DNA from: an uncultured Anaeromusa sp.
GTDB lineage: Bacteria > Bacillota > Negativicutes > Anaeromusales > Anaeromusaceae
NCBI RefSeq assembly: GCF_963668665.1
Contig: NZ_OY764902.1
Location: forward strand, 1,863,501-1,927,500
Reading direction: 5' to 3'
DNA: 64,000 nt
The notes under the pieces were generated by a model. That model was not told the DNA's origin. It searched no databases and saw nothing but the letters and a program-made list of their open reading frames with translations. Below are positions 46,066-54,991 of this stretch, in pieces (position 1 is the stretch's first letter; every line of letters begins with the position of its first letter). The translations under genes were made by a program, and so were the position numbers.

Positions 46066-46728
46066 ATGCGGAAATTGGCTTCCTATATTGATCATACCTT
46101 GCTTAAGGCGACGGCGACTCCCGATGATATCCGGGATCTGTGCGAAGAGGCGGCAATGTATGGTTTTGCCGCCGTATGCGTCAATCCGGTCTATGTGGAT
46201 TTAGCGGCGCATCTTTTGGCTGGCAGCGGCGTCAAGGTGGCTACTGTCGTGGGGTTCCCGTTAGGCGCTAACTTGACTTGGGTAAAAGAGGAAGAAACGC
46301 GCCAAGCCGTGCGCTGTAAGGCGGATGAAATCGATATGGTCATTTCCCTAGGGGCGGCGAAGAGCGGCCAATGGGATGGGGTGGCCAACGATGTGCATAG
46401 CGTCGTAGAGGCGGCGGAAGGCAAAATTGTCAAAGCCATCCTGGAAACTTGCTTTTTGGATGATGACGAAAAATGCCAAGCGGCGCTGGCGGCTCTTAGA
46501 GGGGGCGCGCATTTCGTGAAAACCTCCACAGGCTTTGGCAGCGGCGGCGCTACGGTAGAAGATATACAGCTGCTTCGTCGGACTGTAGGCGATGCTGCGC
46601 AGATCAAAGCTTCCGGCGGTATTCGTACGCTGGAACAGGTACGGGCGATGATTGCCGCCGGCGCCGACCGCATTGGCGCCAGTGCGGGTGTGGCTATTAT
46701 GCAAGCACTACAGAAGGAGTCTTCATGA
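46066..46728 (+). CDS. deoC: Deoxyribose-phosphate aldolase
   Basis: Class I aldolase of 220 residues that splits 2-deoxyribose 5-phosphate to glyceraldehyde 3-phosphate and acetaldehyde. YIDHTLLKATAT at the start, VATVVGFPLGANL, catalytic lysine in VKTSTGFGSGGAT and second lysine in IKASGGIRT. ATG 46066 follows AAAGGAGG. Overlaps the phosphohexomutase gene by 4 bp (ATGA). Confidence 0.95.
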   Translation: MRKLASYIDHTLLKATATPDDIRDLCEEAAMYGFAAVCVNPVYVDLAAHLLAGSGVKVATVVGFPLGANLTWVKEEETRQAVRCKADEIDMVISLGAAKSGQWDGVANDVHSVVEAAEGKIVKAILETCFLDDDEKCQAALAALRGGAHFVKTSTGFGSGGATVEDIQLLRRTVGDAAQIKASGGIRTLEQVRAMIAAGADRIGASAGVAIMQALQKESS

Positions 46729-48089
46729 AACACAATATTTATCACGCCTGCGACATTCGCGGCATTGCCGATAGGGATTTAGACGACGCGACAGTAACGG
46801 ATATTGCCAGAGCGCTGGGCGTGATGTTAACCGGAAAAACCGTGGTGGTCGGCGGCGATATTCGTTTGTCTACGCCGCGTTTAAAGCCGATTTTATGCCG
46901 TGAACTGGCGGCTTCCGGCTGTCGGGTGCTGGACATTGGCACGGTGGCGACGCCGGTGTTTTATTATGCGCTGCGTCAAAGTGAAGCCGAAGGCGGCGTT
47001 ATGATTACCGCCAGTCACAATCCGGCGCCCTATAACGGCTTTAAGCTGGTCTTGGGCCCGTTGCCGGTGAGAGAAGAAGAGGTGGCTCATATTGCCTCTT
47101 TGGTTGGGGAGAAAGCGTGCGTGCGTGCAGAGGGTTCGCTGGAAAGCTGGGACGTAGCCAAAGCCTATCTGCGGGATACCGCCGCCAAAGCCGCCCCGGG
47201 TAAACTGAAAGTAGTTGTCGACGCAGGCTGCGGGGCGACCGCGCCGTTTGCGCCTGCGTTGTATAATTCCTTAGGGTATGAGGTAGTCGATCTATATTGC
47301 GAGGCCGACGGGAATTTTCCTGGACGTGCGCCTAACCCGGCGTTAGCGGAAAATCTTGTCGCTTTGGGGCAAGCTGTGCGGCAGCATCAAGCGGCGCTGG
47401 GCGTAGCCTTTGACGGCGACGGCGACCGCGTAGGCTTTGTTGATGAAACAGGAGCCGCCATTGATAACGATTTGATCATGGTGTTGCTGGCGAGGCACTA
47501 TCTGGAACAAAAAGGGCCTGGCGCGATCATTTATGACGCAAAATGCTCCATGGTTGTGCCGGAAGCAGTGGCGCAAGCGGGCGGCCGAGCCGTTATGGCC
47601 CGGGCGGGGCATACTTTCAGCAAACAAGCCTTCTTAGAGGAACAGGCGCTTTTTGCCGGTGAGATCAGCGGCCATTTCTTTCTGTCCGAGCTGGGCTATG
47701 ACGACGGCATGTTTGCAGGACTCAAAGTCTGCGAATTTGTGGCCAGCCATGGCGCGTTATCTTCTTTAGTGAGTGAAATACCGCGCTATCCTTTGACCCC
47801 GGATATTCGCGTACCCTATGCCGGAGCAGACAAGGATGCGCTTTTGGATGAGGCGGCAGCCAAGCTGGAAACCTACCAACCAAACCGTATTGACGGCGTG
47901 CGTTTGGAATTTGCCGACGGCTGGGGGATGATTCGCGCCTCCGTGACAGAGCCTCTTTTTACGCTGCGCTTTGAAGCAAAATCGCAACAGCGTTTAGCGG
48001 AAATTGCGGAGCTTCTGGTGCAAGCCTTGCGGCCTGACGTAGGCACGGCTGTGCGCGCGAAGATTGTAGCCGCCGGAGTGTCCTTATGA
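46725..48089 (+). CDS. Phosphomannomutase/phosphoglucomutase
   Basis: Alpha-D-phosphohexomutase of 454 residues. Phosphoserine loop TASHNPAPYNGFK, metal loop FDGDGDRVGFVD, sugar loop GEISGHFF and a C-terminal phosphate-binding domain (RASVTEPLFTLRFEA). Interconverts hexose 1- and 6-phosphates. Overlaps deoC upstream and walJ downstream by 4 bp each. Confidence 0.9.
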   Translation: MKHNIYHACDIRGIADRDLDDATVTDIARALGVMLTGKTVVVGGDIRLSTPRLKPILCRELAASGCRVLDIGTVATPVFYYALRQSEAEGGVMITASHNPAPYNGFKLVLGPLPVREEEVAHIASLVGEKACVRAEGSLESWDVAKAYLRDTAAKAAPGKLKVVVDAGCGATAPFAPALYNSLGYEVVDLYCEADGNFPGRAPNPALAENLVALGQAVRQHQAALGVAFDGDGDRVGFVDETGAAIDNDLIMVLLARHYLEQKGPGAIIYDAKCSMVVPEAVAQAGGRAVMARAGHTFSKQAFLEEQALFAGEISGHFFLSELGYDDGMFAGLKVCEFVASHGALSSLVSEIPRYPLTPDIRVPYAGADKDALLDEAAAKLETYQPNRIDGVRLEFADGWGMIRASVTEPLFTLRFEAKSQQRLAEIAELLVQALRPDVGTAVRAKIVAAGVSL

Positions 48090-48865
48090 GCGCGCAGGTG
48101 CATGTACTGGCCAGCGGCAGTACGGGGAATGCTACGTACGTCGCCCTGGGCGGAGCCAAGGTGCTTGTGGATGCAGGCATCAGCGCCCGGCGCATTCAAA
48201 AAGGCCTGGAATCCATCGGCGTAGCGGTGTCCGAGCTGGACGCCGTGGTGCTGACCCATGAGCATCGCGACCATGTGCTGGGGCTGGGAACCTTGACGCG
48301 GCGGCATGGCGTGCCGGTGTACGCCCGACCGGCAGCGTGGCAGGCGATGAAGGGCAAGGATAAAATGGAGGCGTCGTGTTGCAGGGAACTGCCGGAGCGC
48401 CTACATATTGGCGGCGTGGATATTCATACCTTTCCGATTTCTCATGACGCGGCAGATCCGGTAGGCTTTAATTTTTTTCATCATGATGTGAAATGCAGCG
48501 TGGCGACCGACTTGGGCTTTGCGACGGAAACGGTAGTGCGAGCGCTGGCGTATTCGGATATATTGGTGCTGGAAGCCAACCATGACGTAAACATGCTGGA
48601 AGGCGGCAGTTATCCCTGGCACTTAAAACAGCGTATTTTGAGTAACCGAGGCCATTTGTCTAACGACGCGGCGGCCTGGCTTTTGGCGAAGCTGCCGAAA
48701 AAAAAGCAGACCGAGGTATTTCTGGCCCATCTTAGCCAGGAAAATAATCGTCCCCAACTGGCTCTAGAAACGGTAGAAACCATCTTGCGCAGTCAAAGCG
48801 TGGGGGACGAAGAAAACAATATTCGCTTGCTGCTGACCTATCCAGATCAAATGACCAGCTTGTAA
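48086..48865 (+). CDS. walJ: MBL-fold hydrolase WalJ (YycJ)
   Basis: Metallo-beta-lactamase-fold protein of 259 residues. LASGSTGNATYV at the start, metal motif THEHRDHV, HDAADPVGF and ATDLGFATE. YycJ/WalJ is thought to be a DNA nuclease-like enzyme. Its place just before htrA and rlmH is the conserved walJ-htrA-rlmH order of Firmicutes, without walRK in this window. Confidence 0.9.
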   Translation: MSAQVHVLASGSTGNATYVALGGAKVLVDAGISARRIQKGLESIGVAVSELDAVVLTHEHRDHVLGLGTLTRRHGVPVYARPAAWQAMKGKDKMEASCCRELPERLHIGGVDIHTFPISHDAADPVGFNFFHHDVKCSVATDLGFATETVVRALAYSDILVLEANHDVNMLEGGSYPWHLKQRILSNRGHLSNDAAAWLLAKLPKKKQTEVFLAHLSQENNRPQLALETVETILRSQSVGDEENNIRLLLTYPDQMTSL

Positions 48866-48877
48866 GGAGGTAAAAAG

Positions 48878-49999
48878 ATGAGTTGGAAAGAAACCTATCG
48901 CCAATGGGCGCCCTTTTTTGTCATTGCCGTCATTGGCGCATTAATCGGCGGCGGCTTAGTCATGGCCTACGGCCAGAAATTTGCCGAAAAGCCGCCTGCG
49001 ATGGCGCTGCAGGAAAGCGTTGTGATTCCCGGAGCGAATGCTACTAATGTCTCGGAGGCGCGTAATACCGCCATTGTCCGTGCGGCGCAAGCGGTAGGGC
49101 CAGCGGTAGTAGGCATTACCAACAAGGCGTACGCCCGCGACTTTTTCAACCGCAAGGTAGTCGTTGAGCGCGGCACCGGCTCCGGCGTGATTTTTGATAA
49201 GCGCGGCTACATCGCGACGAACTATCATGTAGTAGAAGAAGCCAAGGAAATTGTAGTTTCTCTGGCGGACGGCAGAACCGTGGACGGACGGGTGTTAGGC
49301 GTTGATCCTATTACGGATTTGGCCGTGGTAAAGATCGAGGCGGACAATTTGCCCGTAGCGGCGATGGGAGACAGCGATTCACTATTGGTTGGCGAACCGG
49401 CCATTGCCATCGGCAATCCGCTGGGCCTTGAATTTAAAGGCAGCGTTACGGCAGGCGTGATCAGCGCCGTGAACCGTTCCCTTGAAATTGGCGAGCGACG
49501 CTTCAAACTCATTCAGACCGATGCCGCCATCAATCCCGGCAATTCCGGCGGTGCGCTGGTCAACGCCGATGGCGTGGTGATTGGCATCAATAGCGCCAAA
49601 ATTGCTAAAGAAGGCGTCGAAGGCATCGGCTTTTCCATTCCCATCAATACGGCCCGTCCTATTTTGCAATCCATCATCGATAAAGGGCGCGTCGTGCGTT
49701 CCTATCTGGGCATAGGCGTGCTGGACAAGAATACCGCCGCTCGCTACGGCTATGAGCTGAATACAGACCAAGGCGTGTACGTCGCCAAAGTGGATGCGCA
49801 GGGACCGGCTGCTAAAGCGGGGCTGCGTATTGGAGATTTGGTGCTCTCCATTAACGGCGTTGCCACCAATACCGTGGCTGAACTGCGCGGAACCATTGAC
49901 AGCCTGGCGCCCGGAAGCCGCGCCGATGTGGTGCTGCAGCGCGGCGGACGCAATATCACCGTGAACATTCTCTTTGAAGAAACTCCGGCGGCGCAATAA
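48878..49999 (+). CDS. htrA: HtrA-type membrane-anchored serine protease
   Basis: DegP/HtrA protease of 373 residues. A single N-terminal membrane helix (about 12-32) anchors it outside the cytoplasmic membrane. Catalytic triad His117 (TNYHVV), Asp147 (ITDLAVV), Ser223 (NPGNSGGALV); C-terminal PDZ domain (about 270-370). Serves quality control of envelope proteins. ATG 48878 follows AAGGAGG. Its TAA shares a base with the ATG of rlmH. Confidence 0.93.
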   Translation: MSWKETYRQWAPFFVIAVIGALIGGGLVMAYGQKFAEKPPAMALQESVVIPGANATNVSEARNTAIVRAAQAVGPAVVGITNKAYARDFFNRKVVVERGTGSGVIFDKRGYIATNYHVVEEAKEIVVSLADGRTVDGRVLGVDPITDLAVVKIEADNLPVAAMGDSDSLLVGEPAIAIGNPLGLEFKGSVTAGVISAVNRSLEIGERRFKLIQTDAAINPGNSGGALVNADGVVIGINSAKIAKEGVEGIGFSIPINTARPILQSIIDKGRVVRSYLGIGVLDKNTAARYGYELNTDQGVYVAKVDAQGPAAKAGLRIGDLVLSINGVATNTVAELRGTIDSLAPGSRADVVLQRGGRNITVNILFEETPAAQ

Positions 50000-50478
50000 T
50001 GCATATTACCATCGCCGCTGTCGGCAAAATCAAAGAAAAATACCTTACCATGGGTATCGCGGAATTCACCAAACGCCTGGGGCCTTTCTGCAAGCTCTCC
50101 ATTGTCGAAGTGGACGAAGAAAAGCTGCCCGACCGTCCATCGGACGCCGAGCGCGCTCAGGCGTTGGTCAAAGAAGGCGAGCGCCTCTTAAAGCATGTTC
50201 GGGACAATAGCTATTGCATCGTTCTCGATGTATTTGGACAGAACCTGTCCTCCGAAGAACTCTCCGCCCATATCGACCGCTGCGCTCTTGATGGCAAAAG
50301 CGACATTGTCTTCCTCATCGGCGGCGCTTTCGGCTTGGCTCCGCAGCTGCGCCAACGGGCCAATCTCAAACTCTCCTTCTCTCGCATGACCTTTACCCAC
50401 CAAATGGTAAGATTGCTGCTGGTGGAACAGGTTTATCGGGCGTACAAGATTAGCCGGGGAGAACCGTATCATTGGTAA
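49999..50478 (+). CDS. rlmH: 23S rRNA pseudouridine-1915 N3-methyltransferase
   Basis: SPOUT methyltransferase of 159 residues acting on m3-pseudouridine 1915 of 23S rRNA. KIKEKYLTMGIAEF, IVFLIGGAFGLAP and LLLVEQVYRAYKISRGEPYH are conserved. The last 21 coding bases (GGA GAA CCG TAT CAT TGG TAA) are repeated at 63772-63792. The same gene end is the insertion site for SCC elements in staphylococci. The gene itself is intact. Confidence 0.95.
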   Translation: MHITIAAVGKIKEKYLTMGIAEFTKRLGPFCKLSIVEVDEEKLPDRPSDAERAQALVKEGERLLKHVRDNSYCIVLDVFGQNLSSEELSAHIDRCALDGKSDIVFLIGGAFGLAPQLRQRANLKLSFSRMTFTHQMVRLLLVEQVYRAYKISRGEPYHW

Positions 50479-50700
50479 TGAGGCCGTTGATAATCACCCA
50501 TCTCCGTTGTTGCTGTTCCGGGAGCGCGCTTGCCGTACGTAACTGTACTGTCTGCGCGCGCTTCCTCGCAGCTGCCTAGTATCTGGGCAATTCTGAACGG
50601 CCTCAGGGAGACGTATAAAAATGATACGAAACGGCAAAATTCCTGCAAAATGTTTTTAACATTTGCAGGAATTTTGTGTTTTTATGTAAAAAGCTATTTA
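50458..50700 (+). repeat. Island flank repeat, copy 1 (attachment-site-like, left)
   Basis: Starts inside the end of rlmH and runs through a conserved block (GCGCTTCCTCGCAGCTGCC, TAGTATCTGGGCAATTCTG) to a strong hairpin (AAAATTCCTGCAAA / TTTGCAGGAATTTT, 50637-50676) and TTTTTATGTAAAAAGCTATT. Positions 50458-50617 match 63772-63931 without gaps and with about nine mismatches. A 68-codon frame inside it is taken as chance. Confidence 0.8.
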
Positions 50701-50827
50701 GAGACAGGGATTGAAAACAATGCATTAAAGGAATGATAGACGGAGTGGTAATAAGATGTTGACAGAAAAGGAAGGTCCCTACTGTCTATGTTTAGAAAGC
50801 TATGTTAATAATTAAGGGGTGTAATTA

Positions 50828-52108
50828 TTGAGTTCAATATCATTTGTACATTTATCTGATATTCATTTTACACGTTATAGTGGTGATGCATACGATCTTG
50901 ATCAAGATCTGAGAAATGAGTTATTTAGAGATATAAATCAGAACGCAAAGCAGAATTTAACAAATATTAAAGGTGTTTTAGTTTGTGGTGATATTGCTTT
51001 TTGTGGTCAGTCACCAGAATATAAAGTAGCCTCAGAGTTTCTTTCGGAGGTTTGCGATAGTATCGGGATTCCACAAGAGGCCGTATATTGCGTTCCAGGA
51101 AATCATGACGTGGATCAGAGTATTCCGACCAAATCCGCTATCATCAAAACAATACAAGATAAAATAGCAGAAGCAAAGACGCAGGTTGAAATTGATAGAA
51201 TTCTTACAAAGTATAGTAGAGATACTGAATTCAATAATCTTCTTTATGCGCCTATCAAATGCTATAATACCGAATTTGCGGGGAAATTCAAATGCTATAT
51301 AACTCCTGAAAAACCAACCTGGGAGTTTGATTTTGAAATAGGAGAAAAATATACACTCCGATTATTCGGATTGAACTCAACAGTGATTTCAAATGCGGAT
51401 GATCATGCCTCAGATGTAATCGGGGATAGACCTATGGTAATCGGTCAATATCAAATTCCTAGCAGAACGGATAATGGAATATACCTTACTCTATGCCATC
51501 ATCCTCCCGAATGTTGGCAAGATCCTGGTAACTACTTAAAACATAGAATGGATTCACGAATTCAGATTCAACTTTATGGACATAAACACATTCAAACTAT
51601 ACAAAAAACAGAAGAAACATTAATCATTTGTAGTGGCGCGACTCACCCTACCAGGGGGGGAGAATATTGGAACCCACGCTATAATTGGATTTTGTTAGAG
51701 GTAATGACTAGTCAGGGAGCTGATTTTCTAAACGTCAGGGTATTTCCCCGCGTTTTAGACGATAAAGGAGATCGCTTTGTGGCAGACATAGAATTATGTC
51801 AAAATAAAGTATATGTCGAATATCAGATTCCATTACCTTCAGAGAGCGATGAGTTGTTTAAGAAGTCAAGCGCTTTAAAAGCTCCCCCCCAAGAACCGTC
51901 AAAGGAAGTTGATATTAAGTCTTTAACTTATACATTTTTGAGTTTGCCCTATGTGACTCGAGATAAAATTATAGCTAAACTTTTTTTGGGTAGGGAAGAA
52001 GATGAAGGTTTTAAGCACGTTGAAATAATCGATACCCTCTTAAAAAGAGCAGAAAAAAAAGGTTGTATTCAGCAATTAAGGGAAGAAATTGAGAATTCTA
52101 GAAAGTAA
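50828..52108 (+). CDS. Calcineurin-like phosphoesterase of GTPase system
   Basis: Metallophosphoesterase of 426 residues with all family motifs: D11-x-H13 (HLSDIHF), D55 (VCGDIAFCG), N92-H93-D94 (PGNHD), H224/H225 (CHHPPE), H252 and H254 (YGHKH). The catalytic part ends near 330; after a low-complexity linker, residues 355-426 form a helical domain (LTYTFLSLPYVTRDKIIAKL) like small adaptor or effector-associated domains. Substrate unknown: protein, nucleotide or nucleic acid. Start TTG 50828 with AAGGGGTG upstream. First gene of a five-gene operon, likely its effector. AT-rich, unlike the host genes. Confidence 0.8.
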   Translation: MSSISFVHLSDIHFTRYSGDAYDLDQDLRNELFRDINQNAKQNLTNIKGVLVCGDIAFCGQSPEYKVASEFLSEVCDSIGIPQEAVYCVPGNHDVDQSIPTKSAIIKTIQDKIAEAKTQVEIDRILTKYSRDTEFNNLLYAPIKCYNTEFAGKFKCYITPEKPTWEFDFEIGEKYTLRLFGLNSTVISNADDHASDVIGDRPMVIGQYQIPSRTDNGIYLTLCHHPPECWQDPGNYLKHRMDSRIQIQLYGHKHIQTIQKTEETLIICSGATHPTRGGEYWNPRYNWILLEVMTSQGADFLNVRVFPRVLDDKGDRFVADIELCQNKVYVEYQIPLPSESDELFKKSSALKAPPQEPSKEVDIKSLTYTFLSLPYVTRDKIIAKLFLGREEDEGFKHVEIIDTLLKRAEKKGCIQQLREEIENSRK

Positions 52109-52121
52109 AGGAGTGCTTACT

Positions 52122-53186
52122 ATGCATAGCAATTTTAATGATTGGTTCCTGGAAGCAAGCATTACACTTCGAGATGACCAACTAAAAAACAGATGGGAGG
52201 GTGTCGAAGAAATATCAAAAAAAGCAACTAAGGATGATATTATCAATCTTGTAAAAATATTCTACAGTATGCCGGTTGATAAGAATTATAAAGATACATT
52301 TGCTGAGACTTTTATCAAAATTGATGCTGCCTTTTCGAGAAAAAATGAGATAGAGCTAGCTGTTTTAGCCGGAGCTGTTTTAGCACAAATCGCAATTAAG
52401 TATAATTTATATAGTTTTTGTGAACTTCTCGTACGCGCTGCTTTTTTTGGAAATCGAAGGCCAGCAGTAAGTGGGATATATCAAGTAATTGGTCAAACTC
52501 AATTGGATGATATGATAACAATCAGAGAAAGTACAAATGATGAGAAGAATATACAAACTTCAAGTATGACATTAGCAAAAGCATTAGAAACATCAGGTAA
52601 TGCTTGGACGCCTGATGTTGCCAATGGATTCAACGGTTATGCAAAAACTATTGATGCAAGTATAAAAGAACTAAATGATGCAGTTAATAAAATTTGCAAA
52701 GCGAATAAGGTTTATTTCGAGGATTCCCAACTATTATGGTGGTTAACAGCTGGGTGGAGTAAAGACTTAAGATGTTCTTACAAATTGGTGAATTCACTTG
52801 AGGCATGCCTTATTATTGGAAAAGAGGCAGCAGAATTAGTTAGAATATATCCTGGACCCTATTCTATTGAGGGAGTTTTATATAAAGTAGTAGAATACTG
52901 CAAAAAGAATACTGCAAAACTTGACTTTTCAGAAGTTATTTCCCAAATAGATGGTGAGTGGAAAAAGCGCTATAATGAGAAGTACGATATTCCTAATATG
53001 CTAGAGTTGTTACCAGTTACTGCTGCGCTTGCTTACTCTGAGAATACGGAATCAAAGAATGAATGGATACATAAATATAATCATGAAGCTTGTATCTCGG
53101 TTGACGAAATAAAATGCGCACCTTTTGAGTACGCAGTCCAGATGTATTTTGAAGTACTTGCTCAAAAATGCTATTTTGACTTATAG
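52122..53186 (+). CDS. All-helical GASH-like protein of GTPase system
   Basis: Protein of 354 residues, mostly alpha-helical by its heptad-like pattern, with no catalytic motif visible. Conserved-looking segment LLWWLTAGWSKDLRCSY near 207. The length and position match the GTPase-associated all-helical protein (GASH) named in comparative genomics of GTPase conflict systems; assignment rests on context. Start ATG 52122 follows AAAGGAG; 13 bases after the phosphoesterase stop. Could be a scaffold or regulator between effector and GTPases. Confidence 0.6.
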   Translation: MHSNFNDWFLEASITLRDDQLKNRWEGVEEISKKATKDDIINLVKIFYSMPVDKNYKDTFAETFIKIDAAFSRKNEIELAVLAGAVLAQIAIKYNLYSFCELLVRAAFFGNRRPAVSGIYQVIGQTQLDDMITIRESTNDEKNIQTSSMTLAKALETSGNAWTPDVANGFNGYAKTIDASIKELNDAVNKICKANKVYFEDSQLLWWLTAGWSKDLRCSYKLVNSLEACLIIGKEAAELVRIYPGPYSIEGVLYKVVEYCKKNTAKLDFSEVISQIDGEWKKRYNEKYDIPNMLELLPVTAALAYSENTESKNEWIHKYNHEACISVDEIKCAPFEYAVQMYFEVLAQKCYFDL

Positions 53187-53205
53187 AAATCTAAGGAGTG
53201 ATTTC

Positions 53206-54138
53206 GTGAGCACACAATTGGATAATCAGGATTCTGTTGAAGTGGAAGGACTTGAAACAAGAGAAGAAATTTCACCTGTAATTCCTTTGCCATTAGGGGA
53301 TGCGTTAACTAGAGAACAGATTTATAGTATTTCTGCAGCTGAACCAGCTACTTTTGCAGTTATAGCTGGCCCAAGTGGTTGTGGTAAAACAACGTTGGTC
53401 ACATCTATGTATCAGATGTTCCTTAAAAAGCCTTTAGAACAATACTATTTTGCAGGCTCTCTTACATTACAAGCTTTTGAACAAAGAGCATTTTTAACGC
53501 GGATTGTGTCAAATCAAGCAAATCCACAGACTCAGCGAACTCCAAGGGGGTCACTGGACTCAATTTTACATCTCCGAATATGGGATCATTCACGAGATAA
53601 ATATAACAATTTACTTTTAACAGACTTTTCGGGTGAAGACTATAATGATCTTTCTGGCAATGTTACGTTGGCACAGGCGGAGTTTAGCGTAGTAAAAGCG
53701 GCACAGGTAATAGTTCTGCTTATTGATGGAGCTAAAATTTCCGATAACCAATATAGGCATACAGAAATACAAAAAGCTATTCATATATTACGTACATTCT
53801 ATGATGCAGAACTCATCAATTCGACAGCTAAGATAGTTGTTGTAATAAGTAAATATGATATTATACATAATTTATACCAAAGTAAACCGGAGTTGAAACA
53901 GTTTGTCGAGAGTGTTCCTGAAAAGATATGCAGACAAATAGAGGGTGTTAGATCTCGTATTGACTTTTGTTTCGTAGCGGCTATGCCGGATGTCGCCGGT
54001 GATCTTGGTACTGGTTTTGGGTTAAAAAAGCTTTTAAATTTGATGATATCAGAAATTTGTAATCCGATTTGTAAATGCCATCCAACAGTTGTTCCATCTT
54101 CTGAATTCAATCTATTTAATGAAAGGATTCAAAAATGA
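53206..54138 (+). CDS. Divergent P-loop GTPase (double-GTPase type 2)
   Basis: Protein of 310 residues. An acidic N-terminal tail (1-50) precedes Walker A GPSGCGKT (55-62). Switch II region DFSG (140-143, in LLLTDFSGEDY) and a G4-like SKYD (215-218) after hydrophobic strand VVVVI mark a TRAFAC-type GTPase with G4 altered from NKxD. Long inserts separate the motifs. The GTG start at 53206 follows TAAGGAGTG. It overlaps the next GTPase gene by 4 bp (ATGA), which fits a pair that works together. Confidence 0.75.
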   Translation: MSTQLDNQDSVEVEGLETREEISPVIPLPLGDALTREQIYSISAAEPATFAVIAGPSGCGKTTLVTSMYQMFLKKPLEQYYFAGSLTLQAFEQRAFLTRIVSNQANPQTQRTPRGSLDSILHLRIWDHSRDKYNNLLLTDFSGEDYNDLSGNVTLAQAEFSVVKAAQVIVLLIDGAKISDNQYRHTEIQKAIHILRTFYDAELINSTAKIVVVISKYDIIHNLYQSKPELKQFVESVPEKICRQIEGVRSRIDFCFVAAMPDVAGDLGTGFGLKKLLNLMISEICNPICKCHPTVVPSSEFNLFNERIQK

Positions 54139-54986
54139 ATGCTAAATCATGTTTTATAATGGGTCTTCCAGAAGCAGGAAAGACTACATATTTAGCTGCA
54201 TTGTGGTATTGTTTGAGTCAGCCAGACAAAAATGTTTTGAAACTTAAAAAATATTCCAATAATCATAAGTATTTAGCGCAACTATCAGAAACATGGCTTA
54301 GCGGTTCAAAAGTGTCTCGAACAAATATTCACGCAGAAGAGAAAACACTAACCTTAACATTAAAAGGTTGCTCAAATGAAGAGTATGAAGTAACCTTCCC
54401 GGATCTATCAGGGGAAACTTTTCAAAGGCAATATATAGATCGGGAAATAGGTAGTGATATTGCAGAATGTGTTTGTCAATGTGATGGAATTCTCTATTTT
54501 GTTAATCCATTAAAAATAGAAGAGCCTCACCTAATATCAGATGTTCCTGAGCATTTGAGGCCGTCTAACGTAGATTCAAGAGAAGTAACTTTACGAAATC
54601 CAACCCAATCAGATCCTATTGACGTACAATTAGTTGAACTACTACAATTTGTAAAATACTTACGAGAAGACGAACCGGTTAGGTTGGGCATGGTTGTGTC
54701 AGCCTGGGATACTATTAGAGAGAGCAAATATGATATTCCTGAAAAGTTTATTAAAGAAAATCTTCCATTGTTTTGGCAGTATTTGTTGGCTAATCAAAAA
54801 ATATTTGATGTGTTTTATTTTGGTGTAAGTGCACAAGGAAATTCATTAGAAAGCCAAGCTGATAAAGATGAAGTGTTAAAGATTGAGGATCAAACTGAGC
54901 GTATTATTGTGGTAGATAATGACAAAAACAGATCGACTGATATCACTATGCCTTTATGGATGGCGTTAAATAAAGAAGGTGAATAA
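54135..54986 (+). CDS. Divergent P-loop GTPase (double-GTPase type 1)
   Basis: Protein of 283 residues. Walker A GLPEAGKT (10-17) at the very N-terminus, switch II DLSG (90-93, in FPDLSGETF), G4-like SAWD (189-192). The G3 DLSG shared with DFSG in the upstream protein suggests a common origin of the two. Probably forms the switch of the system with its partner. Overlaps the upstream GTPase by 4 bp and is 5 bases from the GAP1-like gene, so all are in one transcript. Confidence 0.75.
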   Translation: MNAKSCFIMGLPEAGKTTYLAALWYCLSQPDKNVLKLKKYSNNHKYLAQLSETWLSGSKVSRTNIHAEEKTLTLTLKGCSNEEYEVTFPDLSGETFQRQYIDREIGSDIAECVCQCDGILYFVNPLKIEEPHLISDVPEHLRPSNVDSREVTLRNPTQSDPIDVQLVELLQFVKYLREDEPVRLGMVVSAWDTIRESKYDIPEKFIKENLPLFWQYLLANQKIFDVFYFGVSAQGNSLESQADKDEVLKIEDQTERIIVVDNDKNRSTDITMPLWMALNKEGE

Positions 54987-54991
54987 AACAA

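Noticed and set aside
50530..50736. A 68-codon frame inside the first flank repeat
   Set aside because: It follows the repeat, recurs in copies 2 and 3 with stops and shifts, has no ribosome site and runs through a hairpin; best seen as chance.
50760..50790. TTGACA at about 50760 as promoter of the GTPase operon
   Set aside because: No acceptable -10 box at 16-18 bases; the bases also form a GACAG/CTGTC stem, so the promoter stays unresolved.
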